Below, piece by piece: positions 39,010 through 52,206 of a stretch of 64,000 bases of DNA (the stretch's first letter is position 1; each line of letters begins with the position of its first letter). A program made the translations under genes and the position numbers. This stretch comes from Candidatus Propionivibrio dominans (lineage in GTDB: Bacteria; Pseudomonadota; Gammaproteobacteria; Burkholderiales; Rhodocyclaceae), in the NCBI GenBank assembly GCA_016709335.1, contig JADJNC010000030.1, positions 1-64,000 of the forward strand, read 5' to 3'. Under the pieces are notes generated by a model that saw only the letters and a list, made by a program, of their open reading frames with translations, was not told where the DNA came from and ran no database searches.

Positions 39010-39816
39010 ATGGGTGGAATCAGGATTGCTGTCGTTGGCGCCAGTGGGCGCATGGGCCGGATGATCATCGAATCGACCCTGAAGGATGGCCAGGCCCGGC
39101 TGGTGTCGGCCATTGACCAGCCGGGCCTGCCGGCGATAGGCAAGGACGCCGGTGAACTGGTCGGGATGCCCTGTGGCGTGCCGGTAACGATTGACGTCGA
39201 GGCCGGGATCGCCCAGGCCGATTGCCTGATTGACTTTACCCGCCCTGAAGGTACGCTGGAGCATCTCGCCCTCTGCCGTCGCCACAAGGTGGCCATCGTG
39301 ATCGGAACAACAGGTTTTGACGAGGCAGGCAAACAGTCGATTGCCGATGCGGCGCGCGAGATTCCCCTCGTTTTTGCACCGAACATGAGCGTTGGCGTGA
39401 ACGTTGTTTTCAGGTTGCTCGATACGGCTTCGCGAATCCTGGCCGAGGGCTACGATATCGAGATTGTCGAAGCGCATCACAAGCACAAGATCGATGCACC
39501 CTCCGGAACCGCGCTACGCATAGGCGAGGTGGTCGCCAAGGCCCTCGGGCGCGACCTGAAAAAATGCGCAGTCTATGGCCGTGAGGGGTTAACCGGCGAG
39601 CGTGACCCATCGACCATCGGTTTCGCTACCGTGCGTGGCGGCGACATCGTTGGTGACCATACCGTCATGTATTGCGGGACCGGCGAACGCGTCGAGATCA
39701 GTCACAAGGCAGGCAGCCGCATGCCTTACGCGCTGGGCAGCCTGCGAGCAGCTCGCTTTCTGGCAGACAAGTCAAGCGGCTTGTTCGATATGCAGGATGT
39801 TCTCGGTTTGCGCTGA
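39010..39816 (+). CDS. dapB: 4-hydroxy-tetrahydrodipicolinate reductase
   Basis: A 268-aa enzyme of the lysine and diaminopimelate pathway using NAD(P)H. The N-terminal nucleotide motif is [16 protein letters not shown], the central loops are VIGTTGF and [11 protein letters not shown], and the substrate motif is [19 protein letters not shown] with the catalytic histidine and lysine. Length and order are standard. The ATG at 39010 comes immediately after the bamE stop, so the two are coupled. Confidence 0.97.
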   Translation: MGGIRIAVVGASGRMGRMIIESTLKDGQARLVSAIDQPGLPAIGKDAGELVGMPCGVPVTIDVEAGIAQADCLIDFTRPEGTLEHLALCRRHKVAIVIGTTGFDEAGKQSIADAAREIPLVFAPNMSVGVNVVFRLLDTASRILAEGYDIEIVEAHHKHKIDAPSGTALRIGEVVAKALGRDLKKCAVYGREGLTGERDPSTIGFATVRGGDIVGDHTVMYCGTGERVEISHKAGSRMPYALGSLRAARFLADKSSGLFDMQDVLGLR

Positions 39817-39852
39817 GTTTATTCGGCCAAACGGACAGCCTGGCTCCCAGGA

Positions 39853-42399
39853 ATGAAATCCCAGCTTCTAGCCGGCAAACTTCGCGATATTTTTGGCGGA
39901 GATGGCGAGCCGGAATTAAAGCAGTTGCTTAAGGGAGCGGCTAAGGAGCATCCGGCCCTGACGCAGGGTGTCGAGCAACTTCTGAATGTGGCCGATAACC
40001 TGATAGCAAAGCTTTTCGGCGTGCATCAGTTACAGTCCGAACTCTCCGCCGATGCCTTTTCCGACTGGAATCTCAAAAGTGGACGTATCGATTCCGGCAA
40101 ACAGTGGAAAGTACTGCTCGGCTACGATGACAATGAACTGGATGACCTGATCGCCACCTGGCGGTGTCTGGTGCATCCGGATGATCTTCTTGCCTTCGAC
40201 GCGGCCATAGCCGCCTACGTGCGCGACAAGTCCCGTTTTTTCCAGGCGGAATGCCGGCTGAAAGCCAAGGCGGGCAACTGGAAGTGGCTGTTCCTGAAGG
40301 GTCTGGCAGTTGCCCGAGATGCCCGCGGGGAACCTTCGCGAATACTGTTGCTGCATCGTGATATCAAGGACTTCAGGCAGTCGGAAGCGGATGCGCTGAC
40401 GGCCAGGGAGGCAGCCGAGGCGGCCAATCGGGCGCGCGGCTTTTTCATGGCCAACATGAGCCACGAGATTCGTACGCCGATGAACGGGATTATCGGCATG
40501 ACCGAACTGGCGCTCGATACCCAGCTCGATGCCGAGCAGCGACACTATTTGAGGACGGTCAAGACCTCAGCCGATTCGCTGCTGATCATCGTGAACGACA
40601 TCCTCGATTTTTCCAAGATCGAGGCCGGCAAGCTGCGCTTTGAGGAGATTCCGTTCTCGCTCTCGAATCTGGTATTTGAAGCGGTTCGTACGCAGTCGGT
40701 AACGGCACACAAAAAAGGCCTGGAAGTCATCGTTTCGCTGGCGGCCGACGTGCCTCCCCGTATCGTCGGGGATCCAACGCGGGTTCGTCAGGTGATCTCC
40801 AACCTGGTCGGTAACGCGATCAAGTTTACCGAGCGTGGCGAAATTTCGGTAGACGTTACCCTGGTCGAGCAGGCGTCTTCTTCGGTGCTTCTGTGCATTG
40901 CCGTTCGCGACACAGGCATCGGTATTCCGGTTTCCAGGCAGGCGGCGATTTTCGATGCTTTTTCCCAGGCGGATGATTCAACAACGAGGCGTTTTGGCGG
41001 CACCGGCCTGGGTTTGACGATCTGTTCGCATCTGATTCAGATGATGGGTGGTCGAATCTGGCTCGAAAGTGTTGAAGGAGAGGGCTCCTGCTTCTATTGT
41101 ACGGGCCGCTTTGGTGTCGATTCTGCCCATGTTGCGGTAGCGCCGGAACAACGCTACGGCAACCAGCGAGCACTGCTCGTAGAAAACAATGCGGCGCTCG
41201 CGGCGCAGTTGCTGGACTATCTGGCGCAAAGCGGAATGCAGGTGACGCACATTGCCGAGGCACAGGAAGCGCTTGCCGCAATCGAGAAGTCACGGGAACT
41301 GGGTTTCCCTTACGACTATGTTCTGGTCGACGCGCAGATCACCCTGCCCGGAGGCATGGCATGGGCTGAGTCATGGCAGGGTAGCGAGCACTCCGAGAAA
41401 CTGATCATGTTGCTCAATACCGAGCAGCAACGTCAGAATTTAAAGCATCTGCGCGAACTTGGCGTTGATGTCCATCTCGTAAAACCGATTGCTCGCGAAG
41501 ATTTGATTGAAGCATTGAAGCTTGTCTCCGTCCGCCAAGGTGAGCCTGAACCGATGTGCGACCCTTTCGATTTTGCTGATCGAATTGAGACCGATCAATC
41601 ACCCCGGCTCGATGTGCTTCTCGTCGAGGACAATCCGGTCAATCAGGAACTCGCGGAACGTCTTTTGAAAAAGCGGGGTTATCGTGTGACCCTGGCCAAT
41701 AATGGCGCAGAGGCCGTGGATTGCTTCGAGGAAAGATCCTTCGATCTGATCCTTATGGATATGCAGATGCCGGTCATGGATGGTATCGAAGCGGCCGAAT
41801 CGATACGATCCCGCGAAATGAGGCGCAGTTGGGTCGTCTCACAGGAATACAAGCAGGTCTATATGATCGCCATGACAGCCAATGCGATGGATGGCGATCG
41901 TGAGCGTTGTCTGCAGGCCGGGATGAACGACTACCTGGCCAAGCCAATTAAACCGGCAGAGCTTTACGCGGCTATCGATCGTGGTCTTGGCCTGGCCGGC
42001 GAAATGGATCAGCCCGCCTCGCGGTCTGCTCCTGCGATGACGGATACCTCGCTCGATCTGGTTGCCGCAATGCGCGATCTGGGTGATCGCCATTTGTTGC
42101 AGACCATGGCCGGAATGCTGGTCAATGAATGGGATCAGCATCTGTCGCAGATTCAATCCGATTTGCGCGACAGGAATGCTGCGCAACTTTGCCTGGATGC
42201 ACACACCGTCAAGAGCCTGCTGGCTATTTTCCACGCTGAAACGGCGCGGCGTATCGCGCTTGATCTGGAAGACTCCGCCAAGGCGCCCGAGGCTGTCGAC
42301 TGGGAGCGTTGCACGCAGCTCGGCGAAGCTCTGGTGCTGGAAATGACTCGACTCAAGCCTGAAATGGAACGTTTTGTACAGCGCGGTGTTGTCGAATAG
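39853..42399 (+). CDS. Hybrid sensor histidine kinase (PAS, HisKA, HATPase, two REC, Hpt)
   Basis: An 848-aa cytoplasmic sensor without transmembrane segments. After an N-terminal helical region comes a PAS-like domain (about 70-175), then the dimerisation domain with the phospho-histidine in [16 protein letters not shown] (near residue 203) and the ATPase domain with [20 protein letters not shown] and GTGLGLTI. The first receiver domain (about 435-555) is degenerate: its acidic pair reads VENN, although VDAQ retains an aspartate. The second (about 590-710) is canonical: LVEDNPVNQ, phospho-acceptor in [13 protein letters not shown], and [11 protein letters not shown]. The C-terminal Hpt domain has [11 protein letters not shown]. 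It should run a phosphorelay, but no separate response regulator is adjacent and the input is unknown. Confidence 0.92.
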   Translation: MKSQLLAGKLRDIFGGDGEPELKQLLKGAAKEHPALTQGVEQLLNVADNLIAKLFGVHQLQSELSADAFSDWNLKSGRIDSGKQWKVLLGYDDNELDDLIATWRCLVHPDDLLAFDAAIAAYVRDKSRFFQAECRLKAKAGNWKWLFLKGLAVARDARGEPSRILLLHRDIKDFRQSEADALTAREAAEAANRARGFFMANMSHEIRTPMNGIIGMTELALDTQLDAEQRHYLRTVKTSADSLLIIVNDILDFSKIEAGKLRFEEIPFSLSNLVFEAVRTQSVTAHKKGLEVIVSLAADVPPRIVGDPTRVRQVISNLVGNAIKFTERGEISVDVTLVEQASSSVLLCIAVRDTGIGIPVSRQAAIFDAFSQADDSTTRRFGGTGLGLTICSHLIQMMGGRIWLESVEGEGSCFYCTGRFGVDSAHVAVAPEQRYGNQRALLVENNAALAAQLLDYLAQSGMQVTHIAEAQEALAAIEKSRELGFPYDYVLVDAQITLPGGMAWAESWQGSEHSEKLIMLLNTEQQRQNLKHLRELGVDVHLVKPIAREDLIEALKLVSVRQGEPEPMCDPFDFADRIETDQSPRLDVLLVEDNPVNQELAERLLKKRGYRVTLANNGAEAVDCFEERSFDLILMDMQMPVMDGIEAAESIRSREMRRSWVVSQEYKQVYMIAMTANAMDGDRERCLQAGMNDYLAKPIKPAELYAAIDRGLGLAGEMDQPASRSAPAMTDTSLDLVAAMRDLGDRHLLQTMAGMLVNEWDQHLSQIQSDLRDRNAAQLCLDAHTVKSLLAIFHAETARRIALDLEDSAKAPEAVDWERCTQLGEALVLEMTRLKPEMERFVQRGVVE

Positions 42400-42456
42400 A
42401 GCCGTATGCCATTCGGCACAACACCCGTTAAGCCGCGCTTGCAGCACGCAGGAGAA

Positions 42457-42485
42457 TTGCCGATAAAGGGGCTCTCAGGTATAAT
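42457..42485 (+). promoter_or_regulatory. Sigma70 promoter of carAB
   Basis: TTGCCG (42457-42462) and a perfect TATAAT (42480-42485) are exactly 17 bases apart. They lie about 80 bases upstream of the carA start and just before a terminator-like hairpin. Confidence 0.8.
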
Positions 42486-42505
42486 CCGCAGGTTTTCAGG
42501 TATTC

Positions 42506-42536
42506 AAGCGGGAGGGCTGCGCGCCGTCCCGCTTTT
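42506..42536 (+). terminator. Terminator-like hairpin in the carA leader (candidate attenuator)
   Basis: A ten-base stem GCGGGAGGGC/GCCGTCCCGC with one mismatch and a TGCGC-type loop is followed by TTTT. It sits between the carAB promoter and the carA start codon, so transcripts must pass it. Attenuation by pyrimidines or arginine is an inference. Confidence 0.65.
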
Positions 42537-42567
42537 GTGTATGTAAGCTAGGGATCAGGAGTCTTTT

Positions 42568-43716
42568 GTGTCGTTGTTACCCTCTCTTCCGCCCGCGATT
42601 CTCGCACTGGCCGATGGAACTGTTTTTCGTGGTCACGCCATCGGCTCCCAGGGCACTACCCGCGGCGAGGTGGTGTTCAATACGGCAATGACCGGCTATC
42701 AGGAAATCCTTACCGATCCTTCCTACTGTCAGCAGATTGTGATGTTGACCTACCCGCATATCGGCAACACCGGGTGTAATGACGAGGATTTCGAGTCGCG
42801 CGCCAATTTCGCTGCCGGTCTGGTCATCCGCGACCTGCCGATCCGCGGCGAGAACTGGCGCATGCAGGACACCTTGCCAGAATATCTGAAGAAGCATGGT
42901 GTGGTCGCCATTGCCGGAATCGATACGCGCAGGCTGACCCGCATCCTGCGCGAGAAAGGTGCGCAGGCCGCATGCATCATGGCGGTTGAGGTTGATGAGG
43001 TGAAGGCCATTGCCGAGGCGCGGGCTTTCCCCGGGCTGGCCGGAATGGATCTGGCGAAGCTTGTGAGCGTCGATTCGCCCTACGAGTGGAGTGAGGGCGA
43101 GTGGTCCCTGAAAGGCTATCAGCCGGCCCCCGCAGCAGAGTTTCACGTCGTCGCTTATGACTTTGGTGTCAAGCGCAACATCCTGCGCATGCTTGCCGCG
43201 CGAAATTGTCAGGTGACGGTGGTGCCGGCACAAACTTCCGCTGCCGAAGTGCTCAAGTACCGGCCCGATGGTGTTTTCCTGTCCAATGGCCCGGGCGATC
43301 CCGAACCCTGCGCTTACGCCATTGCCGCCATTCGCGAACTGCTCGTTGCCGGCGTTCCGACCTATGGTATCTGCCTTGGCCACCAGTTGCTGGCACTGGC
43401 CTCCGGAGCCAGGACAATCAAGATGAAGTTTGGCCATCATGGGGCCAATCACCCGGTCAAGGATCTCGATAGCGGACAGGTGCTGATTACCAGCCAGAAC
43501 CACGGTTTCGCCGTCGATCCCGACACCTTGCCCGCCAATTTGCGAACGACGCATGTTTCATTGTTCGACGGCTCGTTGCAGGGCCTGGCGCGGACCGACG
43601 TTCCCGCCTTTTCCTTCCAGGGGCACCCGGAAGCGAGCCCTGGCCCGCACGACATCGCCTATCTGTTTGACCGTTTCATCACGCTGATGCAAGACAAGAA
43701 AGCGGCGGGAAAGTAA
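42568..43716 (+). CDS. carA: Carbamoyl-phosphate synthase small subunit
   Basis: The 382-aa glutamine amidotransferase subunit that feeds ammonia to CarB for carbamoyl phosphate (arginine and pyrimidine synthesis). The N-terminal domain starts [14 protein letters not shown] and holds the motif [23 protein letters not shown]. The class I glutaminase triad is complete: the nucleophile cysteine in [10 protein letters not shown] (near residue 270) and the histidine and glutamate in [13 protein letters not shown]. It starts at GTG 42568 with GGATCAGGAG upstream. Four bases separate it from carB. Confidence 0.98.
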   Translation: MSLLPSLPPAILALADGTVFRGHAIGSQGTTRGEVVFNTAMTGYQEILTDPSYCQQIVMLTYPHIGNTGCNDEDFESRANFAAGLVIRDLPIRGENWRMQDTLPEYLKKHGVVAIAGIDTRRLTRILREKGAQAACIMAVEVDEVKAIAEARAFPGLAGMDLAKLVSVDSPYEWSEGEWSLKGYQPAPAAEFHVVAYDFGVKRNILRMLAARNCQVTVVPAQTSAAEVLKYRPDGVFLSNGPGDPEPCAYAIAAIRELLVAGVPTYGICLGHQLLALASGARTIKMKFGHHGANHPVKDLDSGQVLITSQNHGFAVDPDTLPANLRTTHVSLFDGSLQGLARTDVPAFSFQGHPEASPGPHDIAYLFDRFITLMQDKKAAGK

Positions 43717-43719
43717 CTC

Positions 43720-46926
<3,207 letters not shown>

Positions 46927-46937
46927 ACATTCCCCGG

Positions 46938-46973
46938 GCCGCCGGTGACGCCATTCCGGGCGCCGGCGGTTTT
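46938..46973 (+). terminator. Terminator-like hairpin after carB
   Basis: Stem CCGCCGG/CCGGCGG with a 17-base loop and a TTTTGC tail, between carB and greA. Confidence 0.6.
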
Positions 46974-47004
46974 GCTTTGCCAGCGAACCACGTGAGTAAA
47001 GACC

Positions 47005-47481
47005 ATGAGCAAAGTACCTCTGACCGTTAACGGCGCCGAGAAACTCCGCGCCGAACTGCATCAACTGAAAACGCTTGAGCGGCCAAGCGTGATCGCGGCC
47101 ATCGCCGAGGCGCGCTCGCATGGCGATCTTTCGGAGAATGCCGAATATGATGCGGCCAAGGAACGTCAGGGTTTTGTCGAAGGCCGCATCAAGGAAGTCG
47201 AGGGAAAACTGTCCAACGCACAGATCATTGACCCCAAACTGCTCGATGCCGACGGACGCTGTGTTTTCGGGGCGACACTGGATCTTGAGGATCAGGATAC
47301 CGGAACCCAGGTCACCTATCAGATTGTTGGCGAGGATGAAGCCGACATCAAGGCCGGGAAAATTTCGGTCAATTCGCCGATCGCCCGGGCATTGATCGGT
47401 AAATTTGCAGGTGATATTGCACAGGTGCAGGCTCCGGGCGGGCTGCGTCAGTACGAAGTGCTTGACGTTCGTTACGAGTAG
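47005..47481 (+). CDS. greA: Transcription elongation factor GreA
   Basis: A 158-aa factor that enters the RNA polymerase secondary channel and triggers cleavage of backtracked RNA. The N-terminal coiled coil carries [17 protein letters not shown] and the tip motif [21 protein letters not shown] with the catalytic acidic pair (DLSENAEY). The C-terminal FKBP-like domain includes [29 protein letters not shown]. Length is exactly the usual 158. Confidence 0.98.
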   Translation: MSKVPLTVNGAEKLRAELHQLKTLERPSVIAAIAEARSHGDLSENAEYDAAKERQGFVEGRIKEVEGKLSNAQIIDPKLLDADGRCVFGATLDLEDQDTGTQVTYQIVGEDEADIKAGKISVNSPIARALIGKFAGDIAQVQAPGGLRQYEVLDVRYE

Positions 47482-47491
47482 GTAGCCGAAC

Positions 47492-47953
47492 GTGCGACGT
47501 TTTTCCGAAGCGCTTTACTTTATAACGCTGACGCTATGGGTCGGCGGTTTGTGGGCGATTGGCTATCTCGTCGCCCCCGTTCTTTTCGCCACGCTGGCCG
47601 ATCGGCAACTGGCCGGCCTGCTGGCCGGCAAGCTGTTCGCGCTGATCGGCTGGGTTGGTCTGGTCAGTGCCGCCTACCTGTTGTTGTTCATGCTTATTCG
47701 CCTTGGCCGCAGCGCCTTGAAACGCGGCGTTTTCTGGCTGCTGGTGGCGATGCTGGTGCTGACGGTGCTCAGCCAGTTCGGTATCCAGCCCTTGCTCGCG
47801 CAACTCAAGGCCGACGCTTTGCCGCGCGAAGTGATGGAGAGTGTGCTGCGTGATCGCTTTGCTGCCTGGCACGGTGTTTCAAGCATTCTCTATCTGCTGC
47901 AGAGTGTGCTCGGTTTGCTGCTGGTGGTTGGTGCCGGACGTGGGCTGAAATAG
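47492..47953 (+). CDS. DUF4149 membrane protein
   Basis: A 153-aa protein starting at GTG 47492, ten bases after greA. Four hydrophobic segments are visible, starting with LYFITLTLWVGGLWAIGYLVAPVLFATL, the DUF4149 pattern. The C-terminal part has AWHGVSSILYLLQSVLGLLLVV. In betaproteobacteria this gene regularly lies between greA and yhbY/rlmE. Its function is unknown. The IS630-type element begins 44 bases after its stop. Confidence 0.85.
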   Translation: MRRFSEALYFITLTLWVGGLWAIGYLVAPVLFATLADRQLAGLLAGKLFALIGWVGLVSAAYLLLFMLIRLGRSALKRGVFWLLVAMLVLTVLSQFGIQPLLAQLKADALPREVMESVLRDRFAAWHGVSSILYLLQSVLGLLLVVGAGRGLK

Positions 47954-47997
47954 GCGAAATTCTGCCCGTGCCTGGCGCTGCAGTACGCTTTATTATA

Positions 47998-49128
47998 ATT
48001 CGCTTTCATAATGAGACTATTAGCGCTATTATCCACGATAGGATTCCACACAGGAGACTATCATGGCTCGACCGCGCCGCATCGACTCAGATTTGATTGG
48101 CAAAGCCCAAGAGATTGCCGCCGTAGCAAAAGATTTGCACACATTACGTGGCGCACAAGCCGTTCTATTGCCTGCGATGTTGAACGCTACGCTGGAACAA
48201 ACGGCAGCTCTGCTGGGCGTCAGCAGGGCAACGGTGCCGCGCCTGCAAAATGCGTTACGGCGCCGATGCTCACAACCGGACGTTGCCGAACCCGCCCGTG
48301 GAGGGCGACGACACGAACTGATGACGCTCGAAGAGGAGCGCGAATTCCTGGCGCCGTGGGCGGACCTGGCCAGAACGGGCAACATGTTGGTGGTCTCGCC
48401 ATTGCGCGCAGCGCTTTCGCAAAAAGTGGGGCGTACTGTGAGGGCGTCCGTCGTATATCGGCTGTTGGAACGGCATGGTTGGCGCAAGGTGGCTCCCGAC
48501 ACGCGGCATCCCAAAAGCGATGCGAAAGCCCAGGAAGACTGGAAAAAAAACTTCCCGAAAACTTGGCGGCCATCGCCAAACCCGACGTTGTGAAGGGCCG
48601 GCACATACGTCTGATGTTTCAGGACGAGGCGCGTTTGGGCGCATGGTGCGAATTCGCAAATGCTGGGCCATGGTACCCGAGCGTCCCGTCGTCAATAACG
48701 GCTATGAACGCGAATTTGTCTATGTGTATGGTGCGGTCAGTCCGCTGCAAGGCGACCTGGATTGGATGATCTGTCGGCAGATGAACACATCGCACATGAG
48801 CGAATTCCTCAGCCAGGTGAGTGAGGCACACAGTGAAGACTTCATCATCATGGTGGTGGATGGGGCGAGTTCCCATGTAAGCAAGGAATTGGCCGTACCG
48901 GAAAATGTGCGCCTGCTCCGTTTGCCGCCCTATGCGCCGGAACTCAACCCACAAGAGCATATTTGGGACGAACTGCGCGAAAAAGAATTCCCCAACCGGG
49001 TATTTGCAGATTTGGCCGGAGTCACTCGCCAACTCGAATCCGGCCTGCCGAAACTCGCTGCAAATACGGAGTCTGTGCGCAGCATCACTGCTTGGCCGTG
49101 GATTGTTAGTCTCAATATGAACGCGCAT
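47998..49128 (+). mobile_element. IS630-family insertion sequence, 1131 bp
   Basis: Terminal inverted repeats of 22 bases (47998-48019 and 49107-49128) match at 19 of 22 positions and include TGAGACTA at their inner end. The element is flanked by TA on both sides (47996-47997 and 49129-49130), the target duplication of the IS630-Tc1-mariner group. It contains one broken transposase gene and inserts between the DUF4149 gene and the end of yhbY, ending only five bases before the yhbY stop. Confidence 0.88.
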
Positions 49129-49131
49129 TAG
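48063..49131 (+). pseudogene. IS630-family transposase, two frame breaks
   Basis: The 5' ORF (48063-48593) encodes a helix-turn-helix start with LEQTAALLGVSRATVPRLQ. At the A8 run (48543-48550) a -1 slip would continue as KKKLPENLAAIAKPDVVKG and IRLMFQDEAR, where D is the first catalytic aspartate. A second break at TTTGGG (48634-48639), one base short, leads into GRMVRIRKCWAMVPERP, then IIMVVDGASSH (second D) and PYAPELNPQEHIWDELREKEF (final E), so all DDE residues exist across three frames. The A8 site could be programmed frameshifting; the second break is a lesion or error. The TAG stop uses the flanking TA target. Confidence 0.85.
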
Positions 49132-49133
49132 AA

Positions 49134-49487
49134 TTAGCTGCGCGAACTGCCCTGGAAGCTTCGCTTGCTGCGCCGTGGTTCAGCGCGGCGGCGAGGAGAT
49201 TTCGCTGCCATGACGGCAGGCGACGGGCGCCAGACGACGAGGAGTTTCCCGATATGCTGTACCGCTGCGGCACTGAGTTGTTCACAGATGATTGCCAGAT
49301 ACTTTTCTCGCTCAGCCCGATCGTCGTTGAAAACGCGGATTTTGATCAGTTCATGGCTGTCCAGGTTGCTGCCGATCTCTTGCAGCACCGAGTCGGATAG
49401 CCCGTTCTGACTGATGGCGACGACAGGATTCAGGGCGTGGGCGCGAGCCCGCAGGGCACGTCGTTGGTCGGCGCTAATATCAAGCAT
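49134..49487 (-). CDS. yhbY: Ribosome assembly RNA-binding protein YhbY (CRM domain)
   Basis: A 117-aa protein with the CRM fold: LRARAHALNPVVAISQNGLSDSVLQEIGSNLDSHELIKIRVFNDDRAERE, where NGLS corresponds to the GxxG RNA-binding loop. The C-terminal tail is basic (RRRAEPRRSKRSF), longer than in E. coli. It associates with pre-50S ribosome particles. In relatives it is divergent from rlmE; here an IS605-type element separates them. Its 3' end nearly touches the IS630-type element. Confidence 0.94.
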   Translation of the reverse strand: MLDISADQRRALRARAHALNPVVAISQNGLSDSVLQEIGSNLDSHELIKIRVFNDDRAEREKYLAIICEQLSAAAVQHIGKLLVVWRPSPAVMAAKSPRRRAEPRRSKRSFQGSSRS

Positions 49488-49616
49488 TCGGTAAACCCCG
49501 GAAAAGAATGCATTTTAACGAGTTTTTTGCGATGAACACATGCCTGCGCATTCCCCTTGCTCGTCTGACTGGTTCGCTTGCGAACCTATAGGCAAAGCCG
49601 ACCAGACAGGAGGGGG

Positions 49617-50078
49617 TCAAGCGGGCGGTTTGCTCTTCGCTTTTGCTTTGGCGACCGCCTTGCGGGGGTGCTCTTCGGTTCCCTGGGCGTCGACGTAGGC
49701 ACGCACCGTCTCCAAGGTTGCGCCGCCGACACTGCCAACGAAATACGCCCGATGCCAGAAAAGCGGCTTTTTGTAGAACGTAGCAAGGTGTTCAGCAAAA
49801 CGGTTGCGCGTTCTTCGGGCGCTGGCCGTCTTGAGGTTGTTGATGAGAACCGAAATATCAAGCGCCGGATGGATGTCGGCGAGCAAGTGGACGTGGTCTG
49901 GTTCACCGCCGAAGTCGACCAACGTGCAGCGCCAGGCGGTGAAGCAATCGGCGAACGCGTCCTTGAGGTAGTCCAGCAGTTCCGGTGTCAACGTCTTGCG
50001 GCGATATTTCGTCACAAAAACGATGTGTAGCTTAATGTTATAAACTGCGTGAGAACTTGATTTATTATTTCTTTCCAT
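49617..50078 (-). CDS. tnpA: IS200/IS605 transposase TnpA (Y1 HUH)
   Basis: A 153-aa HUH single-strand transposase. The metal-binding HUH pair is H62-V-H64 in EPDHVHLLADI; the nucleophile is the tyrosine at about residue 128 in ETVRAYVDAQ. The start MERNNKSSSHAVYNIKLHIVFVTKYRR is typical of IS200 transposases. It excises and inserts one DNA strand using subterminal hairpins. It is divergent from tnpB, 59 bases apart. No lesion is visible, so the element could be active. Confidence 0.94.
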   Translation of the reverse strand: MERNNKSSSHAVYNIKLHIVFVTKYRRKTLTPELLDYLKDAFADCFTAWRCTLVDFGGEPDHVHLLADIHPALDISVLINNLKTASARRTRNRFAEHLATFYKKPLFWHRAYFVGSVGGATLETVRAYVDAQGTEEHPRKAVAKAKAKSKPPA

Positions 50079-50137
50079 TTTTGCGCCTTAACCAATTGTG
50101 CTAGTATAGCAGGTAGGCACTCAAGGTCATTTTCGCC

Positions 50138-51574
50138 GTGGCACAACTAGGCAACCGCTTCCGCTGTTACCCAACCCCTGCACAGGAAAAAACCCTGTTG
50201 CGGTGGATCGGCTGTCAGCGGAACATCTACAATTCCAAGGTGGGCGAAGATCGGTATTTCCGCCGCTTTGCGCGTCAATCGTTGTCGCTCACCGGCGAAT
50301 TTTCGCCAATCGACCAGCAGTACAGCCAGTTCAAAAGCGAACTCACGCCGTGGCTTCCCGAAGTGCCCGGCGTTGTGCTACGCAATGGCGCCGTACTCTG
50401 GAAGCAAGCCTATGACCGGTATTTCTCCAAGCTAGGCGGTCGTCCGGGAACGCACACGAAGCACGGCAAACAGTCGGTGTGGCTCACATCGGAAGTATTC
50501 AAGTTTGTTCCCGTCGTCGATGCCGATACCGGCGAGATCACCGGCCACCAACTGCACATCGGCATCCCGAAATTTCCCGTCGGCGTTTTGGCTTTCAAGG
50601 CACATCAGGATTACCAGCGGCCGGCCTCGCTGCACATCAGCATCCACGCCGGGCGCTGGCACGTCTCGTTCAACTACGACGACAACATCCCGGAACCGAC
50701 CGACCAGGACATCACCGCCTGGCTGGTGCAGTTCGACGAAGCTAAATTGCGCACAATGACCGTCGGGCTGGATCGTGGCTTAGCGATTCCAGTAGCGACA
50801 AGCGACGGACACGCCTTCGACTTTTCACCCGTCCAGAAAGCGCGTCTCGACCAAAACACGCTTGCCAAGAAACGCTGGCAACGGCGGCAGGCGCGACGCA
50901 CCAAAGGATCAAAAGGCTGGATCAAGGCCAAGCGCCGGGTCGCTCGCTACAGCCGCTACGGTGCCGATGTGCGCCGCGACGTGGCGCACAAAACCAGTCA
51001 CACCCTGGCGAATAACCCGCAGACCACGTTGTTCGTGTTCGAGGCGCTCAAGGTCGAGAACATGACGGCCCGTGCCAGGGGCTCCATCGAAGAACCGGGC
51101 AAGAACGTCCGGCAGAAAGCCGGACTCAACCGCCGCATCCTCGCCTCGATGTGGGGCCAGACGAAAGTATTTTTGCAGTACAAAGCACGTCGGCAAGGGA
51201 AACTTTGCATCGACGTCCCCCCGCACTATTCTTCACAGGAATGTGCCGCTTGCGGTCACATTCACAAAGACAACCGACGCTTACAAGCCGAGTTCGTCTG
51301 CCAACGCTGTGGACATTCCGACAACGCCGATCGCAATGCGAGCAAAGTCATCGCCCAGCGCGGTGTCACGCTGTTGCTCTCCGGGCAAAGCGGTCGGAAA
51401 GAAAAGAAAGAGTGCAGGATCACCAAGCGCAAAGCGATAGGGGCGGAAAGCTCCGAATCGACGGCAGTCATGCCGCCAACGCTCGGGGAGACTACGGTAA
51501 GCCGTTTGGGTGGCAACACCCCTGCGCTCTGGTCGTTGAACCGAGAAACCCCCGCTACAAGCCAAAGGCTTTAG
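50138..51574 (+). CDS. tnpB: TnpB, RNA-guided nuclease of the IS605 element
   Basis: A 478-aa TnpB. The RuvC triad is intact: D in [11 protein letters not shown] (about residue 211), E in [11 protein letters not shown] (about 301), and D in [10 protein letters not shown] (about 396). The zinc ribbon has [10 protein letters not shown] and CQRCG. Family members use an RNA made from the 3' end of their own transcript to cut the empty donor site and so keep the element in place. The protein is longer than the usual 370-430 aa, with a tail of about 70 residues after the last aspartate. Its stop codon lies within the right-end hairpin. Confidence 0.93.
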   Translation: MAQLGNRFRCYPTPAQEKTLLRWIGCQRNIYNSKVGEDRYFRRFARQSLSLTGEFSPIDQQYSQFKSELTPWLPEVPGVVLRNGAVLWKQAYDRYFSKLGGRPGTHTKHGKQSVWLTSEVFKFVPVVDADTGEITGHQLHIGIPKFPVGVLAFKAHQDYQRPASLHISIHAGRWHVSFNYDDNIPEPTDQDITAWLVQFDEAKLRTMTVGLDRGLAIPVATSDGHAFDFSPVQKARLDQNTLAKKRWQRRQARRTKGSKGWIKAKRRVARYSRYGADVRRDVAHKTSHTLANNPQTTLFVFEALKVENMTARARGSIEEPGKNVRQKAGLNRRILASMWGQTKVFLQYKARRQGKLCIDVPPHYSSQECAACGHIHKDNRRLQAEFVCQRCGHSDNADRNASKVIAQRGVTLLLSGQSGRKEKKECRITKRKAIGAESSESTAVMPPTLGETTVSRLGGNTPALWSLNRETPATSQRL

Positions 51575-51609
51575 CGGTGGGTGATTTCATACGAAGCAGA
51601 ACGAGTAAT
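51400..51609 (+). ncRNA. Predicted omega RNA scaffold and guide of TnpB
   Basis: By analogy with ISDra2 and other IS605-family TnpB systems, the RNA guide is formed from the end of the tnpB transcript, its scaffold lying before the element's right end and its guide being the first 16-20 bases of flanking DNA. Here that guide would start at 51590, in the first codons of rlmE. The 5' limit given is arbitrary. Confidence 0.35.
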
Positions 51610-52206
51610 GCGTGGTTGCGTGAACACGTCAATGATCCCTACGTGCAGCGCGCCAGGGCCGAAGGTTATCGATCACGCGCGTCGTTCAAACTGATGGAAA
51701 TTGACAAGCGGGATCGACTGATTCGCCAGGGCGAGGTCGTCGTTGACCTTGGGGCGACACCCGGTGGCTGGTCGCAAGTGGCGGCCAGGCGGATACAGGG
51801 CAAGGGTCGGGTCATTGCCCTGGATCTTCTGGAAATGGAAGCTTTGCAGGGCGTTGACTTCATCCACGGCGATTTTCGCGAGCCTGACGTACTGCTGCGT
51901 CTGGAAGCGATGCTGGCGGGTGACAAAGTGGGGCTTGTACTTTCCGATATGGCCCCCAATATGTCAGGTATTCTCATCTCCGATCAGGCCAGAATGATGC
52001 ACCTGGCCGAATTGGCGCTCGAATTCTCCCGGAACTGGCTGAAACCTGACGGTGCTTTTCTGGTCAAAGTTTTTCAGGGCCATGGTTATGAAGACTTTGT
52101 TCGCGAAATGAAGCGGGTTTTCAAGTCGGTTTCATCACGCAAGCCAGATGCTTCGCGCGGTCGAAGTGCCGAGCTGTACCTGTTGGGCAAGGGCTTGAAG
52201 GACTGA
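51577..52206 (+). CDS. rlmE: 23S rRNA 2'-O-methyltransferase RlmE, start replaced by an IS element
   Basis: RlmE methylates U2552 in the A-loop of 23S rRNA using SAM. From [24 protein letters not shown] on, the protein is complete, with [13 protein letters not shown] (SAM site) and the K-D-K-E tetrad in [29 protein letters not shown] and SAELYLL. The native ATG is missing: the sequence upstream belongs to the IS605 element, and only a GTG at 51577 inside the right-end hairpin opens the frame, adding VGDF before IRSRTS. The old start is probably ATG 49532, two kilobases away. Expression now depends on the IS. ftsH follows downstream. Confidence 0.88.
   Translation: MGDFIRSRTSNAWLREHVNDPYVQRARAEGYRSRASFKLMEIDKRDRLIRQGEVVVDLGATPGGWSQVAARRIQGKGRVIALDLLEMEALQGVDFIHGDFREPDVLLRLEAMLAGDKVGLVLSDMAPNMSGILISDQARMMHLAELALEFSRNWLKPDGAFLVKVFQGHGYEDFVREMKRVFKSVSSRKPDASRGRSAELYLLGKGLKD

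Larger units (their letters stand above)
49536..51589. mobile_element. IS200/IS605-family element with divergent tnpA and tnpB, about 2.05 kb
   Basis: It carries a Y1 transposase on the minus strand and tnpB on the plus strand, the IS605 arrangement. A left-end hairpin (GGTTCGC/GCGAACC, 49571-49586) and a right-end hairpin (CCGCTA and AAGCC arms, 51552-51577) are visible, as expected for ssDNA transposition without inverted repeats. The exact ends are inferred: joining the left flank ATGA (49532-49535) to the right flank from 51590 recreates ATG ATA CGA AGC, a plausible rlmE start. The element ends TTCA. Confidence 0.8.
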
